Notes: a model not told the origin generated them from the letters alone. A stretch of 16,799 nucleotides of DNA from Planctomycetaceae bacterium (GCA_003445035.1 DLVV01000363.1:5386-22184); one strand, 5' to 3'; positions 6,897 to 15,143 are shown, counted from the first letter of the stretch. Numbers and translations: made by a program.

Positions 6897-8033
6897 ATGA
6901 AGTTCATTGTTGTGCCGTGCGTTTTGGCTTCGTGCCTGGGCATCGGTTGGGCCGTTTTTGTTGATTCTCAGCACCAGGTCGGAGGCGGAACGTCGCCGAG
7001 TGGTGAGGAGGTCCACGCGGTCAAGGTGACCGGTCTGCAGACGCGGGACATTGTCGAGGCCCTGGAGTTGGTTGGGAGTCTCGAAGCGGATCGCGATGTT
7101 GAGATCCGCTCGCGAGTCAGCGGACGGATCGAGGAACTGGTTGTTGACGTCGGTGACCGCATCAGCAAGGGCCAGTTGCTGATCCAGATCGACGATCTGC
7201 AGCAGCGGGAAATGGTGCGTCGCGCGGAGGCGGCGATCCGTGTCGCGGCGGCTGAGAAGTCGACCCAGGACCTGCGTGTGATTGCGGCGCGACGTGACCA
7301 CGATCGCCAGAAGAACCTGGTCAAGAAGCGGGTCGGGACCGCTCAGCAACTGGAGGCGGCCGAGTCAAAGTTGTCTATTGCCGAAGCCGAGTCACGACTC
7401 GCTGCTTCTAAGGTGGCCCAGGCCGAGACGGAACTGGAGCAGAGTCGTCTGGAGTTGGCCGAACGTCGGATCGCGTCGCCGTTGGCCGGACAGGTTGCCA
7501 GCCGGAAGGTTCAGGTCGGTGACCTCGCCAAGTCCGACCTGGGGCTCTTGCGGATTGTTGATCTCTCGACGGTTCGCACTGCGGTCCATGTCGGAGAAAG
7601 CGACTACAGGCAGTTGCGAGAGGGCCAGTCGGCCGAGGTTCGGGTCGACACCTACCCGGACCCTTTCCCGGGGCGACTCGTGAGGCTGGCGCCGGTGCTG
7701 GATCCCGAGACACGGACGGCGGTCGTTTACATCGCCGTTGACAATCCCAATGGGTTGCTCAAGCCGGGTATGCACGCCCGCGTTCGCGTTGTGCTCGACC
7801 GACACGAACAGGCCACCGCAGTGCCTTTGGCGTCGGTGGTCGAAACGACGAGCGGCTCGACTGTCTTTGTGCTTGCCGACGATGGAGAGCGGGTGAGTCA
7901 GGTGAGTGTTCGTCTCGGGCTTGCCGACCAGACAATGGTCGAGGTTCTCAGCGGGATTACTCCTTCCGACCGTGTTGTCACGCTGGGCAGCCACCTGGTC
8001 AGGGACGGTCAGGTCGTGGAGGTCGTGGACTGA
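6897..8033 (+). CDS. RND efflux system, periplasmic adaptor subunit (membrane fusion protein)
   Basis: The 378-residue protein should bridge an inner-membrane RND pump and an outer-membrane channel. Residues ~3-22 are a hydrophobic signal or anchor segment without a clear lipobox. The first half of the barrel-sandwich (lipoyl-like) domain is around 70-95 ('VSGRIEELVVDVGDRISKGQ', then 'LLIQID'). A long Ala/Glu/Arg-rich coiled-coil hairpin spans ~98-182. The second lipoyl half follows with 'RIASPLAGQVASRKVQVGDL'. A beta-barrel domain comes next ('TAVHVGESDYRQLREGQSAE'), then 'NGLLKPGMHARVRVV' and the membrane-proximal domain to the end. Length and order are normal for the HlyD/AcrA family. The ATG at 6897 has only a weak ribosome site. 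The pump gene starts 6 bp downstream, so the two form an operon. The substrate cannot be read from sequence. Confidence 0.9.
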   Translation: MKFIVVPCVLASCLGIGWAVFVDSQHQVGGGTSPSGEEVHAVKVTGLQTRDIVEALELVGSLEADRDVEIRSRVSGRIEELVVDVGDRISKGQLLIQIDDLQQREMVRRAEAAIRVAAAEKSTQDLRVIAARRDHDRQKNLVKKRVGTAQQLEAAESKLSIAEAESRLAASKVAQAETELEQSRLELAERRIASPLAGQVASRKVQVGDLAKSDLGLLRIVDLSTVRTAVHVGESDYRQLREGQSAEVRVDTYPDPFPGRLVRLAPVLDPETRTAVVYIAVDNPNGLLKPGMHARVRVVLDRHEQATAVPLASVVETTSGSTVFVLADDGERVSQVSVRLGLADQTMVEVLSGITPSDRVVTLGSHLVRDGQVVEVVD

Positions 8034-8039
8034 GTCACC

Positions 8040-11000
8040 ATGACGCTGACCCGCCTGGCCGTAAACCGACCTGTGACGACCTTGATGATCGGACTGGTCA
8101 TCACGCTGCTGGGATATGTGGCGGTTGAACGCCTGGCGGTGGATCTTCTGCCCAAGCTCGATTATCCCACCGTGCAGGTTGAGACGCTCTATCGCGGTGC
8201 GGCGCCCGGGGAAATTGAAACCCTGCTGACCAGGCCGCTCGAGCAGGCGTTGAGTTCGATCAAGGGCTCGGAGGAGATTTCGAGCACGAGTGCCGAGGGG
8301 GCGAGCACGATCCGGATCCGCATGAACTGGGGCGTCGATCTCGATGTGGCTCTCGGCGATATGCGGCAGGCGGTGCAGAAGGTGAGACGGCAACTGCCCG
8401 ACGGGGTTGAAGGCCCGTATTTCCGCCGCTTCAACGAGAGTGATTCGCCGATCATCTACCTGGGATTGGAGCGAGTGGGTGCGTCGGCTTCAGGCGATCG
8501 TCGGTCGGCGATTGAGACGACGAAGCGAGCCGAGACGGAAATTATTCCCGAACTGGAGAAAGTGCCCGGGGTCGGTTATGTGAGGTTGCGGGGCGCCGTC
8601 CGTCGGGAAATCCAGGTTGACCTGGATCGCCAGAAACTCGAATCGATGCATCTGGGTGTCAACGAGGTGGTGGCGGCGCTGAGGCGACAGAACATCAACC
8701 GTCCGGCCGGCGACTTCGACGAGGGGAACGTCCAGCGACTGGTGCGGAGCCATGGCCAGTTCCGCAATCTCGGCGAGATGCGGGACACGGTGGTTCGTGA
8801 ACGCGACGGGGCCATCGTGCGTCTGTCAGACATCGGTGAGGTGACCGACGGGATTGAAGAGCGGACCGATTCCAGCCGCGTCAACGGACGAGAAGGCCTG
8901 TTGATCTACATCCACAAGCAGTCCGACGGGAACACGGTGGCCGTGAGTCGGTTGATTCGTGAAGCGGTCGCACGACTGAATCGCCGATTGACCGGACTGG
9001 AACTCTCGATCCGGATCGACAAGTCCGAGTTCGTCGTCCAGGCGATCGAGAATATCCGTCGGACGGCTGTCTCTGGAATGGGCCTGGCCGCGGTGGTGCT
9101 GGTGATCTTCCTCCGCAGTTTTCGCAGTACGGTCGTGATCGGCGTGACAATGCCCTTTTCGGTAATGGCAACATTCGTACTGATTTACGCCCAGGACTTT
9201 TCTCTGAACGTTGTGTCCTTTGGTGGTCTCGCATTGGGCCTGGGCCTGCTGGTCGACAACTCCATCGTTGTCCTCGAATCGATCTATCGCCGTCGCGACG
9301 ATGGGCAGCCCATCAAGCAGGCGGCCATCGACGGCACCACCGAGGTCGGTTCGGCGATCGTGGCCAGTACCCTGACGACCCTGATCGTGTTTGTGCCCCT
9401 GATCTTCATCGAGGGGACAACCGGAGTGTTGTTACACCAATTGGCCTGGGTGGTGTGTTTTGCCCTGACCTGTTCGCTGTTGGCCAGCCTGACGCTGACG
9501 CCGATGCTGGCGGCTCACTGGGGTGGCAAGAAGCGGGATTCGGATCCGGATTCGTTGAGGGGGGGCGTGCTGTCGGACCGGTTGGCGGCAGTCGCCCAGA
9601 GCGTCTTTTCGATGATCGAGGCAGTCTACGCTTCGGTGTTGCGGCAGGCGCTTCGTCGTCGAGGCGTGGTGCTTTCGGTGCTGCTGCTGATTTTTGCGGT
9701 AACGGTCGGGCTGGCGCCTCGCATCGGGACAGAGTACATGCCCAAGGCTGACGAAGGCGATCTGCGGGTCCGCGGCCACATGGCCCCGGGGATCCAGTTC
9801 GAGCATCTCGAGCGGCAGGCCATAGAGATCGAGAAGAGGATTTTGTCGGCAGTCCCGCCTGAACAGCGTACGACCGTGGCGTCCTTCATCGGGGGCGATC
9901 GGGACGATTCGGAGGACTGGAACGAGTGTTGGTTGAGAGTCAAATTGGTTCCCCGCAGCCAGCGCCGCCAGTCGGTCCAGGAGGTTCGGACAGAGTTGGC
10001 GGCTGCGATTGGACCGATTCCGGGAATGAGAGTGGGTGTGAAGGCTCAGACCGAGATGATGCTGGCGAGGATGTTGAGTTTTGGTGGGGACGATGTCGAG
10101 GTTGAAATTCGCGGGTACGACCTGGAGAAAGCCGATCGGATGGCTGGCCGGGTGGCGGAAATGATGAGGAAGGTGCCGGGGCTGATCAACGTCAATATCC
10201 AACGTCCCGACCGGCGGCCGGAATTGTCAGTCCATGTCGACCGGGTGAAGGCCAGTTTGGTGGGGGTCAGTGTCCAGGACATCGCCGAGACCCTTGATAC
10301 GACGATCCGTGGAACCGAGGCCACGTTGTTCCGCGAGGATGGAGATGAATTCAACGTGCTGGTCCGGCTTCGGGACTCGGATCGCGACGGACTGCCCGAC
10401 ATCGAGCGGGTTGGGGTGACGACCGGTGGTGGTCGAGTGGTGGCGCTGCGAGATCTCGTCGGGTTCGATACTGGCAATTCGCCATTGAGGATTAACCGCA
10501 GTGCCCGTCAACGCGTGGTTCAGGTTTCTGCCGACGTGGCCGATCGAGATCTCGGTGGAGTCGTCTCCGACCTGACCGGGTTGCTGGATGATGGTACGTG
10601 GCCAAGAGGGTTTACCTACCGCATTGTCGGAGACTACGAGGAACAGCAGCGAAGCTTTCGTGAACTGACCAAGGGATTGGTGCTGGCGGTTGTGCTGATG
10701 TACATGGTGATGGCCTCGCAGTTCGAGTCGTTTCGGGATCCGCTGGTGATCCTGGTGACGATTCCCCTGGGAGCGATCGGGGTCATCCTGGCGTTGCTCC
10801 TGACCGACACAACGTTGAACGCACAGTCCTTTATCGGGACGGTGATGCTGGCTGGCATCGTCGTCAACAACGCGATCGTCCTGGTCGACTGCATCAAGCA
10901 GAGGCTGGAGGGCCAGGTGGGTGGAGATTTCACCGAGGTGATTGTCGGAGCGAGTGTGCGGCGGTTCCGGCCGATCCTGATGACGACTTTGACGACCGTG

Positions 11001-11195
11001 CTGGCAATGCTGCCGATTGCGTGGGGATGGGGAGAGGGGGGCGAATTGCAGGCTCCGATGGCTCGCGTGGTGATCGGCGGGCTGCTGTCGGGGTCGCTGA
11101 TCACGTTGCTGGCCATCCCGATCGTCTGTCACATCGTTCGTCCCGGCCGGCGGCCCCTGGCGGCCCACGTCGCGGATCGGTCCGAGTCGCTATAA
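8040..11195 (+). CDS. RND efflux transporter, inner-membrane pump subunit (AcrB/HAE type)
   Basis: The product is a proton-driven antiporter expelling hydrophobic or toxic compounds from the periplasm or membrane. At 1051 residues it has the usual length and two-fold repeat: TM1 at ~12-31, a large periplasmic loop, a six-helix block from ~337, then a second TM (~553-572), a second periplasmic loop and a last helix block from ~880. TM4 carries 'GLALGLGLLVDNSIVVLE' with D406-N407, where AcrB has Asp-Asp. The TM10 region reads 'GIVVNNAIVLVD' with N943-N944 and lacks the AcrB-type lysine. These variants occur in many non-proteobacterial HAE pumps, so the proton relay probably rests on D406. 'SPIIYLGLERVG' and 'EKVPGVGYVRLRGAVRREI' are porter-domain features. 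The adaptor gene lies 6 bp upstream. No outer-membrane factor or local regulator is in the window. A CusA-type metal pump is less likely. Confidence 0.93.
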   Translation: MTLTRLAVNRPVTTLMIGLVITLLGYVAVERLAVDLLPKLDYPTVQVETLYRGAAPGEIETLLTRPLEQALSSIKGSEEISSTSAEGASTIRIRMNWGVDLDVALGDMRQAVQKVRRQLPDGVEGPYFRRFNESDSPIIYLGLERVGASASGDRRSAIETTKRAETEIIPELEKVPGVGYVRLRGAVRREIQVDLDRQKLESMHLGVNEVVAALRRQNINRPAGDFDEGNVQRLVRSHGQFRNLGEMRDTVVRERDGAIVRLSDIGEVTDGIEERTDSSRVNGREGLLIYIHKQSDGNTVAVSRLIREAVARLNRRLTGLELSIRIDKSEFVVQAIENIRRTAVSGMGLAAVVLVIFLRSFRSTVVIGVTMPFSVMATFVLIYAQDFSLNVVSFGGLALGLGLLVDNSIVVLESIYRRRDDGQPIKQAAIDGTTEVGSAIVASTLTTLIVFVPLIFIEGTTGVLLHQLAWVVCFALTCSLLASLTLTPMLAAHWGGKKRDSDPDSLRGGVLSDRLAAVAQSVFSMIEAVYASVLRQALRRRGVVLSVLLLIFAVTVGLAPRIGTEYMPKADEGDLRVRGHMAPGIQFEHLERQAIEIEKRILSAVPPEQRTTVASFIGGDRDDSEDWNECWLRVKLVPRSQRRQSVQEVRTELAAAIGPIPGMRVGVKAQTEMMLARMLSFGGDDVEVEIRGYDLEKADRMAGRVAEMMRKVPGLINVNIQRPDRRPELSVHVDRVKASLVGVSVQDIAETLDTTIRGTEATLFREDGDEFNVLVRLRDSDRDGLPDIERVGVTTGGGRVVALRDLVGFDTGNSPLRINRSARQRVVQVSADVADRDLGGVVSDLTGLLDDGTWPRGFTYRIVGDYEEQQRSFRELTKGLVLAVVLMYMVMASQFESFRDPLVILVTIPLGAIGVILALLLTDTTLNAQSFIGTVMLAGIVVNNAIVLVDCIKQRLEGQVGGDFTEVIVGASVRRFRPILMTTLTTVLAMLPIAWGWGEGGELQAPMARVVIGGLLSGSLITLLAIPIVCHIVRPGRRPLAAHVADRSESL

Positions 11196-11257
11196 TTTTC
11201 GACTGATTGACCGGACAAGTGATGGGGTGAGGGCCGTGGACAGGAGGGGACCAGGTC

Positions 11258-12556
11258 ATGACGAGTGATGAACGGGAGCCACAACCGGTCGGCCCGGCAA
11301 CGGTGCGGGACAGGCTGAGAGTAATGCTGGCGGTGGCCCGCAGCGCGTTGGATCCTCGTCGTTGGCTGATCGGAGGCCTGGCTGCCTTGATGGTGGCTGC
11401 CGGGGGCGTGGTCCTGGACAACTTGTCGGGGTCCGATCAGCCTACCGAATGGCCCTGGAGCATCGAACTGGGCACGCTGGATGGCGATCGCAAGGTGGAT
11501 TCGCTGTTGTCGGCGGCCGGCGGTCAGCCGATTGCCACGGCGGTGCGGGTGGCCTGGAATCCGGAGCTGGTGGGACGCCCGTTGCGGGATGTCATGAGGC
11601 CGGCGGTGCGGATCGTCGGGGCGAGGGAGTCGTGGTCCGAGACAGCAATCAACTGGTCGCGATTCCTGGTGGCGGTGATCGTCTGGTCACTGGCCGGAGT
11701 CATCCTGGTTCGGATGACCGCGGCCGACGTGGTTCGCGGTGAGTCGGTGTCGTTGGCGCAGGCGGTGGGTTTCGGGTTCAGACAGTCCGGATCACTGCTC
11801 TCGGCATCCCTGATCAGCGTGTCGTGTTTCGGAGTGCTGTGGGGCCTGGCCGTTCTGGGGGGGCTGTTGGCCAAGATTCCGTCAGTCGGCCCATTGGTCG
11901 TCTCGCTATTGTGGTTCATTCCGTTGGTGTTGGGGCTGTTGATGACGATCGTGGCCCTGGGTTTCGTGGTTGGCTGGCCGTTGATGGTGGCCACGATCGG
12001 GGTCGAGGACAGTGACGGGTTTGACGGGTTTTCACACGCGCACGGTTTCCTGACCGATCGCCCGCTGTTGCTGGCGAGCCATGCCGTGATCGCGACGATC
12101 GTGGCGTCGGTCGCTGCCTGCCTGGGATGGCTGGCACTGTCGTTGACCATCTGGTTTTCGGGTTCGGCGGTCAGTTCCGGACTGGATGCATTCGATTCCA
12201 GGAGTGAACTGCAGGTTGTCTCGAATTCTCTTTCCGAGGCCAGCCTGGTGGGAGGAGGCGAAGTGCCGGCCCGGTTGGTGGCTGCGGGTTCCGGTGAGTC
12301 GGCTGACATCCCGTTTTCCTCGACGTTTCTCGTCTTCTGGATCCGGGCGGCTCACCTGCTGTTCGTCGGATACGTCGGTGGTGTCTTCTGGGGAGTTGTG
12401 ACCGGTCTCTATCTGGTGGTCCGGGACAGTGCCGACGGGATACCGATGACACAAATGTGGCTGGAGTCTGACGACACCCCGCCAGAATCTCTCGGCGGGG
12501 ACGTCATCCTCGAACCAGGCGAAGACCAGAGCGTGTCGTCAGACGAGCCGGACTGA
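11258..12556 (+). CDS. Polytopic membrane protein of unknown function
   Basis: I do not recognise a named family for this 432-residue protein. It has a hydrophilic N-terminus (1-35) and about six hydrophobic segments: ~36-54, 134-153, 179-204, 212-246 (long enough for two helices), 269-300 and 356-387. Between the first and second lies a ~80-residue region, probably outside the cytoplasm. A conserved-looking stretch, 'GVEDSDGFDGFSHAHGFL' (248-265), sits between helices, and the C-terminus is acidic. The layout recalls multi-helix, YIP1- or DUF-type membrane proteins of planctomycetes, which is a loose resemblance only. The ATG at 11258 has a strong ribosome site (AGGAGGGG, 11242-11249). It lies 62 bp after the RND gene on the same strand and could be co-transcribed, but nothing shows that it belongs to the pump. 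Confidence 0.8.
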   Translation: MTSDEREPQPVGPATVRDRLRVMLAVARSALDPRRWLIGGLAALMVAAGGVVLDNLSGSDQPTEWPWSIELGTLDGDRKVDSLLSAAGGQPIATAVRVAWNPELVGRPLRDVMRPAVRIVGARESWSETAINWSRFLVAVIVWSLAGVILVRMTAADVVRGESVSLAQAVGFGFRQSGSLLSASLISVSCFGVLWGLAVLGGLLAKIPSVGPLVVSLLWFIPLVLGLLMTIVALGFVVGWPLMVATIGVEDSDGFDGFSHAHGFLTDRPLLLASHAVIATIVASVAACLGWLALSLTIWFSGSAVSSGLDAFDSRSELQVVSNSLSEASLVGGGEVPARLVAAGSGESADIPFSSTFLVFWIRAAHLLFVGYVGGVFWGVVTGLYLVVRDSADGIPMTQMWLESDDTPPESLGGDVILEPGEDQSVSSDEPD

Positions 12557-12576
12557 CCGCCAATCAGGTGGTCAGT
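12552..12576. terminator. Bidirectional terminator-like hairpin between convergent genes
   Basis: ACTGACCGCC (12552-12561) pairs with GGTGGTCAGT (12567-12576) over 10 positions, with one G-T wobble and a 5-base loop (AATCA). The plus-strand stop codon lies in the left arm and the minus-strand stop in the loop, so the hairpin covers the whole 7-bp gap. No long T run follows on either side. Position and stem length make a shared terminator the best reading. Confidence 0.55.
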
Positions 12577-13349
12577 TGCTCGAACAACGCCCTGTAGTAT
12601 CGCATCACTCGCAACGGATCGCTGGTCGCGGGGCTTTCCGAAAGGCACCAGCCCTTGTAGCCCTGTGCGGTCAACAGCGAGAAGAGTTCTCGGTAGGGAT
12701 ATCTCTGGTCGTAGAGGTCGTGGATGTGGACGACATCTCCGAGTCTTGCTGCCAGGCGGTGGAAATGGGTTTTCAATGAACCGTCTATGGTCTCGCCGGG
12801 ATTCGAATTCCAGCAGACAGTGACGCGGGGATGGTTGGCGATGTCGACAATCTGCCGAATCACCGCCGGATCCTTTGTTCCCCGCCCGTGAACTTCCAAG
12901 CGGATCTGTTGTCCGAATTCGTCGGCTGATTTGGCACACACCAGAAGCGCCCGGCCGATCCGTTCGATCGTCCGTCCACGGTCCTCGCCCTTGACGAATC
13001 CGTTGGGGCGGACCTTGATGCCGCTGCCACCGACATCCCGAGAGAGTTCCAGAAAACGGCGGGTGAGATCGATGTTCTGCTGGACCACGCCGTGGTCGGC
13101 ACTGTGGTATTCGCAGGCCGACCCGAGTCCAACCAGGGTGACCGGTGAGTCGGCAAAACGGGCTTTGACCTCCGCTCTCTGCGCCCGGTTCAGACTGACC
13201 TCGACACCGTGCTTGTGAGTGCTACGGAGTTCGACGCCGGCGAACCCGGTCTTCTCGCAGTTGGTGATCAGTGTTGGCAAATCCCACTGGGCTCCCCAGA
13301 GATAGGTGACCATGCCCAGCTTCAGGTCGGATTTCCGGTCAGGTTTCAT
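12564..13349 (-). CDS. Sugar phosphate isomerase/epimerase-like TIM-barrel protein
   Basis: The product is a 261-residue cytoplasmic protein of the xylose isomerase-like / AP-endonuclease-2 TIM-barrel superfamily. Members isomerise or epimerise sugars, inositols and related compounds with a divalent metal. The start of the barrel reads 'LGMVTYLWG' (11-19) and 'FAGVELRS' (36-43). Likely metal or substrate residues at strand ends are E152 and H154 in 'RLEVHGRG', N181/N183 in 'CWNSNPGET', H208/H210/D211 in 'VHIHDLYD' and E238 in 'CLSES'. There is no signal peptide. The ATG at 13349 follows AGGAG with a 9-base spacing. It lies 111 bp downstream of fabH on the same strand. The substrate is unknown; hydroxypyruvate isomerase or an inosose-type enzyme are both possible. 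Confidence 0.8.
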   Translation of the reverse strand: MKPDRKSDLKLGMVTYLWGAQWDLPTLITNCEKTGFAGVELRSTHKHGVEVSLNRAQRAEVKARFADSPVTLVGLGSACEYHSADHGVVQQNIDLTRRFLELSRDVGGSGIKVRPNGFVKGEDRGRTIERIGRALLVCAKSADEFGQQIRLEVHGRGTKDPAVIRQIVDIANHPRVTVCWNSNPGETIDGSLKTHFHRLAARLGDVVHIHDLYDQRYPYRELFSLLTAQGYKGWCLSESPATSDPLRVMRYYRALFEQLTT

Positions 13350-13401
13350 GACACGATTCTCCTGGCAGGTGAGTCACGCGGCGGTGCGGACTTCTTCCCC
13401 G

Positions 13402-13432
13402 ATTGTACTACCGATTGGGCAGCAAGGCTGCC
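13402..13432 (-). other. fabH-isomerase spacer: small hairpin and -10-like box
   Basis: In the 111-bp spacer, GGCAGC (13418-13423) and GCTGCC (13427-13432) form a 6-bp stem with a 3-base loop, read after fabH. TACAAT (minus strand, 13407-13402) follows it and fits a -10 box at 5 of 6 positions, but no good -35 box is found at the right distance. It could be a weak stop plus restart of transcription between the two genes. Low certainty. Confidence 0.22.
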
Positions 13433-13460
13433 GCTGGACGGAAACCGCACCCGGTGGTCT

Positions 13461-14462
13461 CTACCAGCGGAACAGGGATGTGCCCCAGGTGAGGCCGGCC
13501 CCGAAGCCGCACATCAGGATCGTGTCGCCCCGGTTGATCCGCCCGGCCTGAAACGCCTCGTCGAGAGCCAGCGGGATCGATCCGCCGGACGTGTTGCCGT
13601 ACCGCTCGAGGTTGCTGAAGACCCGTTCGGGGTCAATTCCCAGTTGGGAGACGGCGGCATCGATAATTCGCTTGTTGGCCTGGTGCACCAGGTACAGCGA
13701 CACGTCGTGAATGCTCATGCCCGACTTGGACAGCACCAGTTCGATGGTGTCGGTCAGGACGCGAACAGCCCACTTGAAGACGGCACTGCCGTCCATGGCC
13801 AGGTACTGTCGTCCAGCTTCAACGTCGTCAACGGTCACCGGGTTGCGCGTGCCGCCGACGGCACATTGCAGCAATGGGCCACCACTGCCGTCGGCTCCCA
13901 TCTGGTAGCAGATCAACCCCTGGTGCGGTTCGCCCCGGGTCATCAGCACGGCGCCGGCTCCGTCGCCGAACAGGGGGGCGATGCGTCGATCCTGAGGATC
14001 GACGATTCGGGAGTTGCAGTCGCCGCCGATAACCAGCGCCACCTTGCTGTTGCCGGTGGCCACGTACTGGGCACCGGTCACCATGGAGTAGATGAAACCC
14101 GAGCAGGCGGCCTGCAGGTCGACGGCCGCCGCGTCGAGGCCGAGTTTGTCCTGGACTATGCAGGCGGTCGAGGGGCAGTTGTAGTCGGGGGTGAACGTGC
14201 CGACCAAGACCAGGTCGATTTCGGACGGGTCGATCCTTGCCGACCGGATTGCTCTGCGGGCGGCTTCGATGCAGAGATCGCTGGTGGCTTGCCCTTCGGG
14301 AGCGTGACGCCGCTCAAGGATCCCCGTCCGCTGGCTGATCCAGTCCGGATCAAAACCTCGTTCGGCCTGCAGATCCTCGTTGGTGACCACCTGGTCAGGC
14401 ACGTAGGAGCCGCTGCCGACGATCTGAATGCCGAGCAGAGAATTGGTACGCTGGCTGAACAC
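13461..14462 (-). CDS. fabH: 3-oxoacyl-[acyl-carrier-protein] synthase III (KAS III)
   Basis: FabH starts type II fatty acid synthesis by condensing acetyl-CoA (or another acyl-CoA) with malonyl-ACP. From this start it has 333 residues, close to the usual ~320. The thiolase fold opens with 'LLGIQIVGSGSYVP' (residue ~9). The catalytic triad is visible: C120 in 'QAACSGFIYSM', H260 in 'LVHQANKRI' and N290 in 'RYGNTSGGSIP'. 'FGDGAGAVLM' and the final 'GFGAGLTWG' are family signatures, and 'RTGILERRHA' lies near the N-terminus. I chose the GTG at 14462 because the conserved domain begins a few codons later. An ATG at 14621 with AAAGG 7 bases upstream and a nearby -10 box would add 53 residues of unconserved-looking, low-GC3 sequence. 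No other fatty-acid genes are next to it. The isomerase-like gene lies downstream. Confidence 0.93.
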   Translation of the reverse strand: MFSQRTNSLLGIQIVGSGSYVPDQVVTNEDLQAERGFDPDWISQRTGILERRHAPEGQATSDLCIEAARRAIRSARIDPSEIDLVLVGTFTPDYNCPSTACIVQDKLGLDAAAVDLQAACSGFIYSMVTGAQYVATGNSKVALVIGGDCNSRIVDPQDRRIAPLFGDGAGAVLMTRGEPHQGLICYQMGADGSGGPLLQCAVGGTRNPVTVDDVEAGRQYLAMDGSAVFKWAVRVLTDTIELVLSKSGMSIHDVSLYLVHQANKRIIDAAVSQLGIDPERVFSNLERYGNTSGGSIPLALDEAFQAGRINRGDTILMCGFGAGLTWGTSLFRW

Positions 14463-14774
14463 CTTGCGTGTATTTTCCCGATCGGTAGAACGAGATTCGG
14501 TAGCCGTCTTCGCGATTACCCCAACCTGCGGTGAGTCAGGAGACGAATGTCCCCGTGAAGTGATCGACTCAACAGGAAAATGGGGGCTCGGACGCTGCAT
14601 CAGCGAACAGTCCGTCTCCATCCGGGTGCCTTTGACGCTGGCCGGAGTATAACCCGTTCGTCGAAATGAAACCAGCGGGTTCCGCGACGTTTGCCAAGAC
14701 TGTGCCTCGGATTTTTGGAATCCGCTAAGATGGCTGGGGAACGCGAATCGAGGGGGCGCGGCGACGGAGATTCC
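14463..14774. promoter_or_regulatory. Divergent control region between fabH and the jelly-roll gene
   Basis: This 312-bp stretch has no clear gene of its own if fabH starts at 14462. For fabH, the minus strand shows TATACT (14651-14646, 5 of 6 matches to a -10 box) without a good -35 box. It would start transcription near 14640, 19 bases before an ATG at 14621 that has AAAGG at 14633-14629. So either fabH has a ~53-residue N-terminal extension, or that ATG begins a longer leader reading frame. For the plus-strand gene, a TAAGAT box (14726-14731) and an inverted repeat lie at the far end, and GGAG (14766-14769) is the ribosome site. Confidence 0.4.
14708..14724. repeat. Inverted repeat in the control region of the jelly-roll gene
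   Basis: CGGATT (14708-14713) and AATCCG (14719-14724) are perfect 6-base arms with a 5-base spacer. The right arm ends one base before the -10-like TAAGAT (14726-14731), so the repeat would sit in the spacer of a promoter. That is a typical place for a repressor operator. The function is inferred. Confidence 0.3.
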
Positions 14775-15134
14775 ATGAGCGTCCACACCATCCGCCTGGC
14801 CGGTCCGTGGCAATTGGAGAGTGCCACCGATGCCTTCCGCACCCGCCTTCCGATCGAATGCTCTCGGGGAGCCAGTTTTCGCGCGGCGAGACGATTTGGC
14901 CGCCCCGGGCGACTGGATGCCGGCGAACGAGTCTGGCTGGTCATCGATGGTCTTTCGGGTGAAGCCGAGATCTTGCTCAACGAGGTTCCGCTTGAACTCG
15001 TCGACGGAGCAGACGGGCTGCGAGCGGATATCACCGATGAGATGGCCACTGACAACTGGTTGTCGGTCCGGTGGAAAGGTGACGATCCGGGCGGCCTGGC
15101 AGGACCGGTGTGGTTGGAATGCGTGAGTGAGTGA
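14775..15134 (+). CDS. Small protein resembling a lone glycoside hydrolase family 2 sugar-binding (jelly-roll) domain
   Basis: The product has 119 residues. The pattern matches the N-terminal galactose-binding-like domain of GH2 enzymes (beta-galactosidase, beta-glucuronidase): 'IRLAGPWQLES' (6-16), an 'RRFGRP' strand (39-44), 'GERVWLVIDGLSGEAEILLN' (50-69), 'ADITDEM' (84-90), 'NWLSVRW' (94-100) and 'GGLAGPVWLE' (106-115). In GH2 proteins these correspond to 'L.G.W', 'R.F..P', 'VWLxFDGVxGEAxVWLNG', 'FDVTDLL', 'NxLxVRV' and 'GGLWxPVxL'. No catalytic barrel follows: the gene stops and the next gene is on the other strand. No signal peptide is seen. The ATG at 14775 has GGAG 5 bases upstream; an upstream in-frame TTG at 14691 is unlikely. 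It could be a carbohydrate- or protein-binding module, or a relic of a GH2 enzyme. Gene call firm; fold assignment moderate. Confidence 0.6.
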   Translation: MSVHTIRLAGPWQLESATDAFRTRLPIECSRGASFRAARRFGRPGRLDAGERVWLVIDGLSGEAEILLNEVPLELVDGADGLRADITDEMATDNWLSVRWKGDDPGGLAGPVWLECVSE

Positions 15135-15143
15135 AACGTTGAC

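Noticed and set aside
7392..8393. A 333-codon open frame on the minus strand
   Set aside because: It is antisense to the adaptor-pump operon and has no ribosome site or domain pattern.
11191..11196. Perfect TATAAT at the end of the RND pump gene
   Set aside because: No -35-like hexamer is found 16-18 bp upstream, and the bases overlap the last codons and stop of the pump. It could still help expression of the next gene, but I cannot support a promoter.
12477..12500. CCCCGCC / GGCGGGG inverted repeat with a 10-base loop
   Set aside because: It lies inside the coding region of the membrane protein, over 50 bases before its stop, and has no T run. The hairpin at the junction is a better terminator.
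13209..14534. A 441-codon open frame on the plus strand
   Set aside because: It is antisense to fabH and the isomerase-like gene. The catalytic Cys-His-Asn pattern of FabH on the other strand shows which strand is real.
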